Part shown: positions 33,096-42,278 of the stretch, in pieces
How positions within the stretch are numbered: the stretch's first letter is position 1
How the letters are laid out: every line of letters starts with the position of its first letter
DNA from: Flavobacteriaceae bacterium
GTDB taxonomy: Bacteria > Bacteroidota > Bacteroidia > Flavobacteriales > Flavobacteriaceae
DNA length: 52,539 nt
Direction: 5' to 3'
Assembly: GCA_013373385.1 (NCBI GenBank)
Contig: JABXHX010000064.1
Coordinates: forward strand, 1 to 52,539
Made by a program: the position numbers and the translations under genes
The notes under the pieces: model-generated
Seen by the model: the letters and a program-made list of their open reading frames with translations, nothing else
Databases searched by the model: none
What the model was told of the DNA's origin: nothing

Positions 33096-33133
33096 GTTGG
33101 TTTAATTCTCTTGGATAACGATTTTACACCCTG

Positions 33134-33170
33134 TTAATTGTTCATTGTTAACTGTTCATTGATAATTGAT
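33134..33170. repeat. short tandem repeat (14-bp unit, 2.7 copies)
   Basis: TTAATTGTTCATTG at 33134-33147, TTAACTGTTCATTG at 33148-33161, then ATAATTGATT. It fills the gap between gldF and the ABM gene and ends at the ABM stop codon. It resembles the degenerate TTAATTGTT tracts I recall between flavobacterial genes. Confidence 0.6.
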
Positions 33171-33466
33171 TAAGGTAAACTCACAGTTTTATCTACACTC
33201 CAGGCTTCTGGTTGTTGGTTGAATAATACTTTTGTTGATGCCCAAACAGTTTTAAATAAAACTGAATTTCTGTAGTTTTCTAAATCTTGCTCAGTTTTCC
33301 AGTACGAATAGGTAAAAAACACATTCGGATTTGTTTTATCTCTATACAATTCTAGGAGTTCGCAACCTTCAAAATTTCTGATAGCTGCTTTCTTGTTATC
33401 AAACATTGTTAAAAAAGTAGTTACTTTTTCTGGCGTAAATCCCATTTTTACAATTCGAACAAACAT
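33170..33466 (-). CDS. antibiotic biosynthesis monooxygenase (ABM) domain protein
   Basis: 98 residues: one ABM dimeric alpha-beta barrel with MFVRIVKMGFTPEKVTTFL, FEGCELLELYRD, FFTYSYWKTEQDLENYR and the final FNQQPEAWSVD. These small proteins act as cofactor-free monooxygenases or as heme/stress-related proteins; the substrate is unknown. It follows the SAM hydrolase gene by 9 bases on the minus strand. Confidence 0.88.
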   Translation of the reverse strand: MFVRIVKMGFTPEKVTTFLTMFDNKKAAIRNFEGCELLELYRDKTNPNVFFTYSYWKTEQDLENYRNSVLFKTVWASTKVLFNQQPEAWSVDKTVSLP

Positions 33467-33475
33467 AAGTAATAA

Positions 33476-34306
33476 TTAATAAAACTCTACAGTAATTGTG
33501 TCTCTATATCCTAGACCTAAAAGCGTTGAGGCACTGCCAACAGTTTTTAAATTACTGCGGTAAATGGCAATTTCAATAAACCCAGCAGAATTAAATATAG
33601 CTAGCTTATTGCCATCGTAATGTTTTTTATCCTCTTCAATAGTATAATTTATGATGTCGTTATATTTTTGATGAATTTTTTCAAAGGTATAACGCCTCGC
33701 TTTGATACGATAATTTCTGCCTTTACCAATTTCTGTAAATAGCTTTTTGCTGATATTACTAATAATGTTACCGTAATTGTCTATATAAATAACACTACCG
33801 ATAATTTGCGATTGATTGGTGTCAATTTTTGGCTGAATCTCTATTATTTTTTTATATGATTGGATTTCTTTTCCAATAACACCAAGACTTCCGCCGCGAG
33901 CAATAAAACATGCCACTTGCACAAAAACATCTAATACAGGGAAACTGCTTTCTATTCGGTCATGAATGTTAATCTCAACGATTTGTGTTGGGTTGATTTC
34001 TGAAGCAATCATAGAAATTAATCCGTTATCTGGACAAATAAAATAATGATTGTCTAAGAGTAGTGCAATATGCTTGTTTTCTGGACTTAACTCAGAATCT
34101 ACACCTACTATATGTATGGTTTTTTCTGGGAAACTTTTATAGGAGTTTTTTAAAATATACGCAGTCTCTGTAATATTAAAAGGAGAGATACCATGCGTAA
34201 TGTCTACAATCTTAGCATCGGGTAATTCTGAGTAAATGGCTCCTTTTACAGCACCTACAAAATGGTCTTTTGTTCCAAAATCAGTAGTTAATGTAATTAA
34301 AGACAT
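33476..34306 (-). CDS. S-adenosyl-L-methionine hydrolase (adenosine-forming), DUF62/fluorinase-like family
   Basis: 276 residues. Family N-terminus SLITLTTDFGTKDHFVGAVKG with the conserved Asp, then ITHGISPFNITETAYIL, VDSELSPENK and DNHYFICPDNGLISMI. The C-terminal domain includes IYIDNYGNIISN with the expected Asn/Asp. Members of this group use water or hydroxide to split SAM into adenosine and methionine; true chlorinases and fluorinases are rare and carry extra loops. It starts the minus-strand group SAM hydrolase, ABM, gldF, gldG, and is divergent from phoH. Confidence 0.92.
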   Translation of the reverse strand: MSLITLTTDFGTKDHFVGAVKGAIYSELPDAKIVDITHGISPFNITETAYILKNSYKSFPEKTIHIVGVDSELSPENKHIALLLDNHYFICPDNGLISMIASEINPTQIVEINIHDRIESSFPVLDVFVQVACFIARGGSLGVIGKEIQSYKKIIEIQPKIDTNQSQIIGSVIYIDNYGNIISNISKKLFTEIGKGRNYRIKARRYTFEKIHQKYNDIINYTIEEDKKHYDGNKLAIFNSAGFIEIAIYRSNLKTVGSASTLLGLGYRDTITVEFY

Positions 34307-34356
34307 GTAAAAATTACCTGTTAATTAGTTGTTTAAAAAATGCTAAAAATTTTACA

Positions 34357-34364
34357 CAAAGCTA
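34357..34364 (-). promoter_or_regulatory. candidate promoter -7 box for the SAM hydrolase-ABM(-gldFG) unit
   Basis: Minus-strand TAGCTTTG matches TAnnTTTG, 51 bases upstream of the start codon. No clear -33 box. Confidence 0.4.
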
Positions 34365-34484
34365 ATCAATTCTAAAATTTTATCCGTAATTTTCTTCTAG
34401 AAATAGTTGAACGATTTTAAGTCAGCTAATTCTAAAAAGAGATTACTAAAACAACAATGTCTTAACCTATTAAAAAAGAAACAT

Positions 34485-35432
34485 TTGACCGAGAGAATTA
34501 TTGAACTTACAGAGATTAATCCAAAAGACTTTTTTGGAACTCAAAATAGTACCATCGCTCAATTAAAAAAATACTTTCCAAAAATTAAAATTGTAGCAAG
34601 GGGGAATCATCTTAAAATTTATGGAGAATCAGAAATTTTAGACGAGTTTGAAAAGCGTTTAGAAATGCTTATTAAGTACTTTAATAAGTACAATAAATTA
34701 GACGAAAACAGTATTGAGCGCATTATAACATCAACAGGAAAAGAAGAAAAAGAAGATGTAAATGCTAAAGATGTATTGGTACACGGTGTTAGCGGCAGGC
34801 TAATAAAAGCACAAACTGTTAACCAACGCAAAATGGTGTCTTTAATGCAAAAAAACGATATGCTTTTTGCAGTAGGGCCTGCTGGTACCGGAAAAACTTA
34901 TACAGCCGTAGCATTGGCAGTAAAAGCATTGAAAGAAAAGGAAGTTAAAAGAATTATTTTGACAAGGCCTGCCGTTGAGTCTGGAGAAAACTTAGGGTTT
35001 CTTCCTGGCGATTTAAAAGAAAAGCTAGACCCGTACATGCAACCATTATACGATGCGTTACGTGATATGATTCCGCATGAAAAATTAGCATCTCACTTAG
35101 AAAAAGGCATTATTCAAATTGCGCCTTTGGCTTTTATGCGTGGTAGAACTTTAGACAATGCGTTTGTAATTTTAGATGAAGCTCAAAACACCACCCATAG
35201 CCAGATGAAAATGTTTTTAACACGTATGGGTAAACACGCAAAATTTATCATTACTGGAGATCCAGGTCAGATAGATTTGCCAAGAAAACAAGTGTCTGGA
35301 TTAAAAGAATCCTTATTAGCACTCAAAGATATAGAGGGAATTGCTCAAATTTATTTAGACGATAAAGACGTAATTCGTCATCGTTTGGTAAAGAAAATTA
35401 TTACAGCTTATAAAAGTATAGAAACAGAATGA
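34485..35432 (+). CDS. PhoH-family ATPase
   Basis: There is no in-frame ATG at the 5' end. A TTG at 34485 gives LTERIIELTEINPKDFFG, the usual family N-terminus, and a protein of 315 residues, the normal length. A second TTG at 34407 would add a lysine-rich 26-residue extension. The Walker A motif GPAGTGKT is at residues 131-138 from the chosen start, Walker B is VILDEAQNTT, and a late GDPGQIDLP closes the P-loop domain. PhoH proteins are linked to RNA decay and ribosome maturation (YbeZ type). The next gene overlaps by 4 bases. Confidence 0.92.
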   Translation: MTERIIELTEINPKDFFGTQNSTIAQLKKYFPKIKIVARGNHLKIYGESEILDEFEKRLEMLIKYFNKYNKLDENSIERIITSTGKEEKEDVNAKDVLVHGVSGRLIKAQTVNQRKMVSLMQKNDMLFAVGPAGTGKTYTAVALAVKALKEKEVKRIILTRPAVESGENLGFLPGDLKEKLDPYMQPLYDALRDMIPHEKLASHLEKGIIQIAPLAFMRGRTLDNAFVILDEAQNTTHSQMKMFLTRMGKHAKFIITGDPGQIDLPRKQVSGLKESLLALKDIEGIAQIYLDDKDVIRHRLVKKIITAYKSIETE

Positions 35433-36052
35433 TAAAAATTGAAAAAGAGAAGTTAGGACTCCAAGATTATTTCTATATAGGGTATTTATATCTAATTATA
35501 TTAGGAATTGTAAGTGATGCAATTTTCTACGGTATTTTTGGTGTTTCTTACTTAAACTATACTACAATTTTAGATGCGTTAATTTCTCCAATTAGTTTAT
35601 TAACTAATAACTGGTTTATTTCTTTATTTTTATCATTAATGTTTTGGTTAATGTATATGTATTTTACCAGATGGATGTTTAAATTGTATGCTTACCTGAG
35701 AGTTAAAAAATGGTATCAAAAAATTTATAATATCGAAAAGTGGGATAAGAAGTATGATGAAATGAAAAAGAAAAAGAATTTACTTCAAGGTATGATGTTT
35801 ATTTTTTTTTTACTTTTTGTTTCAATGAGAACAGGAATGGGAATTGGAATGAAACAGAAATATAACACAAAAGAAATTATTCCGAATTACACACTTGTTT
35901 TTAAAGACAATACAAAATTAGATGTACGAAAAATTGGGCAAAACTCTGCTTACTTCTTTTATTTTATTCCTGGAGAAAAGGTAATTACAGCAACTCCAAT
36001 TACAGATAATTTAAAGCAAATAAAAGTGTTGAAAAAAGAAAGTAATGATTGA
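35429..36052 (+). CDS. membrane protein of unknown function, three transmembrane segments
   Basis: 207 residues. Predicted helices at about 14-38, 55-82 and 117-134, with a basic cytoplasmic stretch (KKWYQKIYNIEKWDKKYDEMKKKK) between the second and third (residues around 93-116). The C-terminal 70 residues are soluble (TLVFKDNTKLDVRKIGQNSAYFFY). Translation is coupled to phoH by an ATGA overlap. I do not recognise a family. Confidence 0.75.
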   Translation: MIKIEKEKLGLQDYFYIGYLYLIILGIVSDAIFYGIFGVSYLNYTTILDALISPISLLTNNWFISLFLSLMFWLMYMYFTRWMFKLYAYLRVKKWYQKIYNIEKWDKKYDEMKKKKNLLQGMMFIFFLLFVSMRTGMGIGMKQKYNTKEIIPNYTLVFKDNTKLDVRKIGQNSAYFFYFIPGEKVITATPITDNLKQIKVLKKESND

Positions 36053-36212
36053 TTTTATTTTTATAATTATTGCTTTTTTAATAGTTGTAATAATCTCAGT
36101 TTTAATTATTAAATTTATTTTAATTCCTTTATATCTGCCTAATTCTTTTCCTAAAAAAGAGAATGTAAATTATTTAGACAAAAGAGAATTAGAATATATT
36201 GGTTTACAGTAA
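36045..36212 (+). CDS. 55-residue membrane protein, possible 5' part of a frameshifted gene
   Basis: It overlaps the upstream gene by 8 bases and has one hydrophobic helix (residues 3-33) followed by NSFPKKENVNYLDKRELEY. The stop occurs at 36210-36212. An overlapping frame, 36199-36405, continues directly in +1 with related composition, so an extra base near 36200 may have split one gene of about 120 codons. It could also be complete as a microprotein. Confidence 0.45.
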   Translation: MIDFIFIIIAFLIVVIISVLIIKFILIPLYLPNSFPKKENVNYLDKRELEYIGLQ

Positions 36213-36405
36213 GGAAAAAGTAAATACATTTAATGAAGAACTTGATTGGTCAAGTGTGAACGCTACTTTTCCTTTTTTATACAGAATAGTTTACTTTGAA
36301 ATAAAAGCAAAAGATTTTCTAGAAGAAATAAAAATACTAAAAGTTAAAAAATTAAAATCTAATTCTTTTTTTCATAAAGATAAGGTTGAATTTTATTTGG
36401 AATGA
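36199..36405 (+). pseudogene. probable 3' fragment of the frameshifted membrane gene
   Basis: An open frame of up to 68 codons with no ATG of its own at its start (TTG at 36199), overlapping the preceding ORF by 14 bases in the +1 frame. It reads WSSVNATFPFLYRIVYFEI and ends HKDKVEFYLE, a normal globular segment. The lack of a start and direct continuation suggest a frameshift or a sequencing error, or a programmed shift; no slippery heptamer was recognised. Confidence 0.4.
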
Positions 36406-36422
36406 CAAATGTTATACTTTTG
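36396..36422 (+). promoter_or_regulatory. purC promoter
   Basis: -7 box TACTTTTG at 36415-36422, then CACCC at the expected start site. A TTTG lies at 36396-36399, with spacing 15, shorter than the usual 19-20. The start codon is at 36446. Confidence 0.6.
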
Positions 36423-36445
36423 CACCCAACAACTAAACAGTAAAA

Positions 36446-37396
36446 ATGAACACCATAAACCAAACCAACTTTCAGTTTCCAAACCAAAAAGAAGTTTATA
36501 AAGGAAAGGTTAGAGAGGTATACAATATCAATGATGAAATTTTGGTAATGATTGCTTCTGATAGGTTATCTGCCTTTGATGTAATTCTTCCAAGACAAAT
36601 TCCGTTTAAAGGACAAATCTTAAATCAGATAGCAACTAAAATGATGAACGATACTTCAGATATTGTTCCGAACTGGTTACTTGCAACTCCAGATGAAAAT
36701 GTAGCCGTTGGTCATTTATGTTCACCTTTTAAGGTAGAAATGGTAATCCGTGGTTATTTATCTGGACATGCTGCTAGAGAATATAAAGAAGGGAAAAGAA
36801 TGTTGTGTGGTGTAGCCATGCCAGAAGGAATGCAAGAAAATGATCAATTTCCAACACCAATTATTACACCATCTACCAAGGCTGATAATGGTGAGCATGA
36901 CGAAGATATTTCGCGCGAAGACATTTTGGTAAAAGGAATTGTTTCTGAAGAAGATTATTTGGTTTTAGAAGACTATACACGAAAATTATTTGCAAGAGGA
37001 ACAGAAATAGCGGCGCAACGCGGACTGATTTTAGTAGATACAAAGTATGAGTTTGGTAAAACCAAAGAAGGTAAAATTGTCTTGATTGATGAAATTCACA
37101 CACCAGATTCATCTCGTTATTTTTATGCTGATGGTTATGTTGATAGACAAGAAAAAGGAGAACCACAAAAGCAATTATCAAAAGAATTTGTGCGTCAGTG
37201 GTTAATTGAAAATGGATTTCAAGGAAAAGAAGGGCAACAAATCCCAGAAATGTCTGACGCAAAAATAGAAGAAATATCAAATAGATATATAGAGCTGTAC
37301 GAACAAATTACAGGAGAACCTTTTGTAAAAGCAAATACAGAAAATGTATTAGCACGTATAGAAAAAAATGTAACCGAGTTTTTAACGACCCACTAG
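36446..37396 (+). CDS. purC: phosphoribosylaminoimidazole-succinocarboxamide synthase (SAICAR synthetase)
   Basis: 316 residues, the long Bacteroidetes/yeast-like form. Signature regions are [11 protein letters not shown] (nucleotide loop), [40 protein letters not shown] and [14 protein letters not shown]. It converts CAIR plus aspartate to SAICAR with ATP in purine synthesis. It stands at the head of the purC, coiled-coil protein, fabV group and has its own promoter. Confidence 0.97.
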   Translation: MNTINQTNFQFPNQKEVYKGKVREVYNINDEILVMIASDRLSAFDVILPRQIPFKGQILNQIATKMMNDTSDIVPNWLLATPDENVAVGHLCSPFKVEMVIRGYLSGHAAREYKEGKRMLCGVAMPEGMQENDQFPTPIITPSTKADNGEHDEDISREDILVKGIVSEEDYLVLEDYTRKLFARGTEIAAQRGLILVDTKYEFGKTKEGKIVLIDEIHTPDSSRYFYADGYVDRQEKGEPQKQLSKEFVRQWLIENGFQGKEGQQIPEMSDAKIEEISNRYIELYEQITGEPFVKANTENVLARIEKNVTEFLTTH

Positions 37397-37399
37397 AAA

Positions 37400-37903
37400 A
37401 TGGAATCTCAAAACACAAAAAGCAAATTATTAGTTACACTTATTGTTTTAGTGATAATTATATGGGTGCTTTCTGCTGTTTTTATCATTTATTTTTTAGA
37501 TAACTGGTCAGATAGAGGGACATTTGGTGATCTATTTGGTGCGATAAACGGCTTGTTTTCTGGGCTCGCATTTGCAGGTTTACTCTATACCATTGTGTTG
37601 CAGAAGCAAGATTTAGAAATGCAACGCAATGAAATGCTTATGAACAGAACGGAACTGAAAAAGTCTGCTAAAGCGCAAGAAAAATCAGAAAAAGCATTGA
37701 AAGATCAAGTTGAGCAAATGAAAATTACCTCAAAACTGAATGCTTTAAATACAATTATTAATTATTATAATATACAAATAACAGCCACACATCATACCGA
37801 AGAAGTAATTCTTAAGTTTAGAGAAAAACGAAGAGAAGCTATTAAAGAAATTGATAAGCTCATTGACAGAGTTGGTGATGGTGATTTAGAAATAGAGAAT
37901 TAA
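37400..37903 (+). CDS. two-helix membrane protein with a coiled-coil, unknown function
   Basis: 167 residues. Helices at about 9-31 and 47-67, with SDRGTFGDLFGAINGLFSGLAF between and into the second helix, then a long coiled coil (QKQDLEMQRNEMLMNRTELK onward, about 70-115) and a basic C-terminus. The same order (helix, FGD.FGA.N, helix, LQ..ELE.QR.E coiled coil) is found in several membrane proteins of unclear role, some linked to phage-abortive-infection families. No toxic domain is present here. It lies 3 bases after purC and 11 before fabV, so it is in an ordinary metabolic operon. Confidence 0.72.
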   Translation: MESQNTKSKLLVTLIVLVIIIWVLSAVFIIYFLDNWSDRGTFGDLFGAINGLFSGLAFAGLLYTIVLQKQDLEMQRNEMLMNRTELKKSAKAQEKSEKALKDQVEQMKITSKLNALNTIINYYNIQITATHHTEEVILKFREKRREAIKEIDKLIDRVGDGDLEIEN

Positions 37904-37914
37904 AACAAGCAACC

Positions 37915-39102
37915 ATGATTATAGAACCAAAAACAAGAGGATTTATTTGCTTAACAGCACATCCAACAGGATGCGAACAAAATGTAATCAATCAAATTAA
38001 ATATGTAAAATCTAAAGGCGCAATTAATGGAGCTAAGAAAGTGTTGGTAGTAGGCGCTTCAACAGGATTTGGATTGGCATCAAGAATATCGAGTGCTTTT
38101 GGTTCTGATGCAGCAACAATTGGTGTGTTTTTTGACAAGCCAGCTAGCCCAGGAAGACCAGCTTCTCCAGGTTACTACAATACAGCAGCTTTTGAAAAAC
38201 ACGCACATGCAGCAGGTTTGTATGCTAAAAGTATTAACGGAGATGCGTTTTCTAACGAGATAAAAGAACAAGTTATCAACTTAATCAAAGAAGATTTAGG
38301 ACAAGTTGATTTGGTGATTTACAGTTTAGCATCGCCAGTAAGAACACATCCAGAAACAGGTAAAAGATACAAATCGGTATTAAAACCAATCGGGGAAGTA
38401 TTTTCTAATAAAACAGTAGATTTTCATACAGGAAATGTATCAGAAATCTCAATCAACCCAGCAGAAGGAGATGATATTGAAAATACAGTAACAGTAATGG
38501 GTGGAGAAGACTGGAAAATGTGGATGGATGCTTTAAAGGAAGCAGATGTTCTTGCAGATGGTGTAACAACAGTTGCTTACTCGTATATTGGCCCAGAAGT
38601 TACCAAACCAGTATATAGAAATGGTACCATTGGTGCAGCAAAAGATCATTTAGAAGCTACAGCCTTTACCATTACAGATGATTTAAAACCAATTGGAGGT
38701 AATGCGTATGTTTCTGTGAATAAGGCATTGGTAACTCAAGCTAGTTCTGCTATTCCTGTAATCCCGTTGTATATTTCTTTATTGTATAAAACCATGAAAG
38801 CGAAAGGAATTCACGAAGGTTGTATAGAACAAATACAACGTTTGTATAGCGAGCGTTTATTTGGCGGAGATTTAGCATTAGACGCAAAAGGAAGAATTCG
38901 AATAGATGATTGGGAAATGCGTGATGATGTACAAGCTGAAATTTCTAAACTGTGGGAAGAAGCTACTACAGAAAATTTATCTGAAATTGGAGATTTGCAA
39001 GGGTATAGTGATGATTTTTACAACCTTTTTGGATTTAAAGTCGACGGTGTAGACTACGATATTGATGTTGACGAAATGGTAAAAATCCCAAGCGAAGCAT
39101 AA
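37915..39102 (+). CDS. fabV: enoyl-[acyl-carrier-protein] reductase FabV (trans-2-enoyl-CoA reductase family)
   Basis: 395 residues, the FabV length. N-terminus MIIEPKTRGFICLTAHPTGC, NADH-binding segment VLVVGASTGFGLASRI, the active-site Y-x8-K in YRNGTIGAAKDH, and the C-terminal GFKVDGVDYDIDVD. FabV reduces enoyl-ACP with NADH in the last step of fatty-acid elongation and is naturally triclosan-tolerant. No fabI is present in the window. Confidence 0.96.
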   Translation: MIIEPKTRGFICLTAHPTGCEQNVINQIKYVKSKGAINGAKKVLVVGASTGFGLASRISSAFGSDAATIGVFFDKPASPGRPASPGYYNTAAFEKHAHAAGLYAKSINGDAFSNEIKEQVINLIKEDLGQVDLVIYSLASPVRTHPETGKRYKSVLKPIGEVFSNKTVDFHTGNVSEISINPAEGDDIENTVTVMGGEDWKMWMDALKEADVLADGVTTVAYSYIGPEVTKPVYRNGTIGAAKDHLEATAFTITDDLKPIGGNAYVSVNKALVTQASSAIPVIPLYISLLYKTMKAKGIHEGCIEQIQRLYSERLFGGDLALDAKGRIRIDDWEMRDDVQAEISKLWEEATTENLSEIGDLQGYSDDFYNLFGFKVDGVDYDIDVDEMVKIPSEA

Positions 39103-39103
39103 G

Positions 39104-39895
39104 ATGTTTCACAAAAAAAATACATACATTTTTACCTGTTTGTTACTATTGTTAAATACGCTTGTAGCACAACAGCAAAAAAGCAAGCAGGTAAAAGTAT
39201 TGTCTTTTAACATACTACACGGGGCAACTACAAAAGGAGATTTTAATCTTGATGTGATTGCTAATGTGATAAAAAAAGCGGATGCCGATTTTGTTTCGCT
39301 CCAAGAAGTTGATTTTAAAACCAACAGAGCAAAAAAATATGATTTAGCGACTGAGCTGGGCTACCGAACAAAAATGACTTCGGTTTTTGGAAGAGCCATG
39401 TATTTTGATGGGGGCGAATATGGCGAAGCTATTTTATCTAAATACACTTTTCTGCACACAAGAAATGTAGCTTTGCCTTATACAAAAGGCAATGAACCGA
39501 GAGCAGCTTTAGAAATAACAACGGTCTTAAAATCTGGTGACACCATTTCTTTTATTGGTACACATTTAGATCATTTAAAAGCAGACACAGATAGAGTTTC
39601 ACAGGCAAAAGTAATTAACAAGGTGTTTTCTAAGAATATCTATCCTACAATTTTATCAGGCGATTTAAACGATATACCAAACAGTAAGGCAATTAATATT
39701 TTAGAAAGCTTTTGGGAAGTATCTTACAATAAGTCAAAACCAAAATTGACCTTCCCGTCAGATAATCCAAAACTAAAAATAGATTATGTGCTATTTTATC
39801 CAAAGCAACAATGGAAAGTAGTTAAAACCGAAACAATTTGCGATACAATTGCCTCAGACCATTGTGGTTACTTGGTAACACTAGAGTTAAAATAG
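39104..39895 (+). CDS. exported endonuclease/exonuclease/phosphatase family protein
   Basis: 263 residues. Signal peptide (about 1-22, VAQQ end). The EEP fold has VLSFNILHG (metal Asn), SLQEVD (catalytic metal Glu), GTHLDH, SGDLNDIPNS and the terminal DYVLFYP and SDHCGYLV (catalytic Asp-His). It likely cleaves phosphoesters, such as nucleic acids, inositol phosphates or sphingomyelin, outside the cytoplasm. It begins 1 base after fabV stop and 1 base before the next gene. Confidence 0.92.
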   Translation: MFHKKNTYIFTCLLLLLNTLVAQQQKSKQVKVLSFNILHGATTKGDFNLDVIANVIKKADADFVSLQEVDFKTNRAKKYDLATELGYRTKMTSVFGRAMYFDGGEYGEAILSKYTFLHTRNVALPYTKGNEPRAALEITTVLKSGDTISFIGTHLDHLKADTDRVSQAKVINKVFSKNIYPTILSGDLNDIPNSKAINILESFWEVSYNKSKPKLTFPSDNPKLKIDYVLFYPKQQWKVVKTETICDTIASDHCGYLVTLELK

Positions 39896-39896
39896 G

Positions 39897-40391
39897 ATGA
39901 AGGCAGTAACCGTAAAAACAATCAAAGAAGAACTGAATTATAAAAGCACTAAAGAGTTGGTAGATTTATGTTTACGTTTGTCAAAATTTAAAAAAGAAAA
40001 TAAAGAATTATTAACCTACTTGCTGTTTGAAGCTGCTGATGAAGATGGTTATATAGAAAGTGTTAAAGAAGAAATAGATACGCAGTTTAAAAGTATAAAC
40101 ACCAAGAGTTATTTTTACATCCGTAAGAGCATTCGTAAAATCTTAACTCTTACCAAAAAGTACATTCGGTATTCGTTAAAAAAAGAGACCGAAGTAGAAT
40201 TACTATTGTATTTCTGTAAAAAGCTCAAAGATTTCTCACCATCAATTACTAAAAGTCCGAGATTGCTCAGTACTTATAATCGGCAAATTGCTTTGGTGCA
40301 AAAAGCAATTAAAACGCTGCATGAAGATTTGCAGTATGATTATCAGTTAGAGTTGGAAGAGTTAAATGAGTATAAAAATTTGTTGAGCTAG
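39897..40391 (+). CDS. helical cytoplasmic protein of unknown function
   Basis: 164 residues, predicted nearly all helix, lysine and leucine rich, no signal. Blocks include KSTKELVDLCLRLSKFKKEN, LLFEAADEDGY and SYFYIRKSIRKILTLTKKYI. I recall no named domain. It starts 1 base after the exonuclease/phosphatase stop. Confidence 0.75.
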   Translation: MKAVTVKTIKEELNYKSTKELVDLCLRLSKFKKENKELLTYLLFEAADEDGYIESVKEEIDTQFKSINTKSYFYIRKSIRKILTLTKKYIRYSLKKETEVELLLYFCKKLKDFSPSITKSPRLLSTYNRQIALVQKAIKTLHEDLQYDYQLELEELNEYKNLLS

Positions 40392-40462
40392 TAAATACTT
40401 GTAACCAAATTTATTTGTAATCGTCTTATCTTAATATTATAAATACCTAAACTAATTAACCG

Positions 40463-42115
40463 ATGAAAAAAATCTTAAAATTACGTTTTTTTAAAATAAT
40501 TGCTGTTTGTTTTTTTACAGTCAGTATTGCCACTGCTCAAAGCTTAGAATCGAAAATAGATAAATTATTGACAGAAAAATTTAAAACGAATGAAACTGGA
40601 GTAGCAGCACTCGTTGCAAAAAATGGAAAAGTAATTTATAGAAAAGCTTTTGGTAAAGCAAATTTAGAATTGGATGTAAATATGACGCCAGAAAATATAT
40701 TTGAAGTAGGTTCTATTACAAAACAATTTACGGCGGTTTCTATTTTGATGTTGCTAGAACAAGGAAAGCTAAAGTTAGATGATGAAATCACTAAATTTAT
40801 TCCTGATTACCCAACACAAGGAAAAAAAATAACAGTTCATCATTTGCTTACACATACTTCAGGAATTAAAAGTTATACTTCGATGTCGAGTTTTGGGTCT
40901 GTAATGACAAAACACGAGTCGCCATTAAAATTTATCGATTTTTTTAAAAATGAACCAATGGATTTTGACCCTGGGGAAGAGTATCGATATAATAATTCAG
41001 GCTATTTTATTTTAGGATACATTGTAGAAAAAGTAAGCGGAATAAGCTATCCTAAATTTATAGAAAAAAACATATTTAAGAAAATAGCGATGAATTCATC
41101 GTATTATGGAAGTCATACAAAACTAATTAAAAACAGAGCTGCAGGTTATCAAAAAAGAGGAGGTGCTTATTCTAATGCACAATACATCAGTTTAACACTT
41201 CCTTATGCAGCAGGTTCTATTATGTCTAATGTTGATGATATGTTGAAATGGCAAAAAGCAATTCGCAACAATACATTTGTGAAAAAAGAAACAATAGCAA
41301 AGGCATTTAAGAATTATACATTGAATAATGGAAAGAAGATCAATTATGGATATGGATGGAGTATTAATGAAATTGGTGGTGTGCGAACAATAGAGCATGG
41401 TGGAGCAATACCTGGATATTTGTCTATGGGAATTTATGTTCCATCAGAAAACACATATGTAATTTTGTTTTCCAACTGTGGTTGTAATTCTCCAACAGGA
41501 GTTGCTACTGAAATAGCTGCGTTGGCTATTGGTAAGTCACTTAATATAAAAGATAAAAAGGTTTCTTTAACAAAAAAGCAATTAAATAAATGGGTTGGAG
41601 CCTATAAATTTGATAATGAAGTTGTAAGGTATATAACTTTAAAAGAAGGACAATTATTTAGTCAAAGAGAAGGAAGTCAAAAGATTAAAATTTATCCAAT
41701 TTCTCCAAATAAATTTACTTTTGAAGATGGTTTTATTAGCTATCATTTTTCGATGAATAATGGAAAAAAAGAAACAATTTTTAAGAATCGAATTAATGAA
41801 AATAAAGGTGTTTCTTTTGACAAAAAAGCTCTAAAAGAGAAAAAAGAAATCACTGTAGCCGCAAGCATCTTAAAGAAGTATGTAGGAAAATATGAATTGC
41901 AACCAGGTTTTGTTTTGACCATTAGTGCGAAAGGAAACCAATTGTTTGCGCAAGCTACAGGACAACCTCAATTTGAATTGTTTGCAGAAACAAAAACAAA
42001 ATTTTTCTTAAAAGTTGTTCCTGCTAGTGTGGAGTTTCATAAAGATAACAAAGGAGTTACCAATAGTTTAACCCTGTTTCAAGGAGGAAGAGCAATGAAA
42101 GCTTTAAGGAAATAA
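40463..42115 (+). CDS. exported serine hydrolase, class C beta-lactamase-like, with C-terminal domains
   Basis: 550 residues. Signal peptide 1-25. The catalytic SxxK is Ser84-Lys87 in VGSITKQFT, the second motif is YNN in YRYNNSGYF, and the HxG-type third motif is EHGGAIPGY. After about residue 370 there are DUF3471-like beta domains (LNKWVGAYKF, LKKYVGKYELQPGF), typical of peptidoglycan D,D-peptidases or esterases of Bacteroidetes rather than of true AmpC enzymes. It has a terminator 16 bases downstream. Confidence 0.92.
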   Translation: MKKILKLRFFKIIAVCFFTVSIATAQSLESKIDKLLTEKFKTNETGVAALVAKNGKVIYRKAFGKANLELDVNMTPENIFEVGSITKQFTAVSILMLLEQGKLKLDDEITKFIPDYPTQGKKITVHHLLTHTSGIKSYTSMSSFGSVMTKHESPLKFIDFFKNEPMDFDPGEEYRYNNSGYFILGYIVEKVSGISYPKFIEKNIFKKIAMNSSYYGSHTKLIKNRAAGYQKRGGAYSNAQYISLTLPYAAGSIMSNVDDMLKWQKAIRNNTFVKKETIAKAFKNYTLNNGKKINYGYGWSINEIGGVRTIEHGGAIPGYLSMGIYVPSENTYVILFSNCGCNSPTGVATEIAALAIGKSLNIKDKKVSLTKKQLNKWVGAYKFDNEVVRYITLKEGQLFSQREGSQKIKIYPISPNKFTFEDGFISYHFSMNNGKKETIFKNRINENKGVSFDKKALKEKKEITVAASILKKYVGKYELQPGFVLTISAKGNQLFAQATGQPQFELFAETKTKFFLKVVPASVEFHKDNKGVTNSLTLFQGGRAMKALRK

Positions 42116-42131
42116 AAAGAGCATGTATTTA

Positions 42132-42171
42132 AAAAAGAAAGGCAATCTAATTTAGATTGCCTTTCTTTTTT
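42132..42171 (+). terminator. intrinsic terminator of the serine hydrolase gene
   Basis: A stem formed by ggcaatcta/tagattgcc extended by A/T pairs, 3-base loop and a T run at the right (to 42171). Confidence 0.88.
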
Positions 42172-42278
42172 AGTATTATTTTTCTATATCTGTATTTTTT
42201 TCCTGCAGGTAACTTTTTTAATTTTGATATTTTGTCTACATTTTAAAATCAATTTATATAATGTGTCTTAAAATGACT

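Noticed and set aside
33476..34306. Fluorinase/chlorinase activity for the DUF62 protein
   Set aside because: Most DUF62 proteins are SAM hydrolases, and nothing in the context (no halometabolite genes) supports halogenation.
36873..37280. 135-codon minus-strand ORF within purC
   Set aside because: Composition is low-complexity Leu/Phe, it is antisense to a conserved enzyme and has no promoter.
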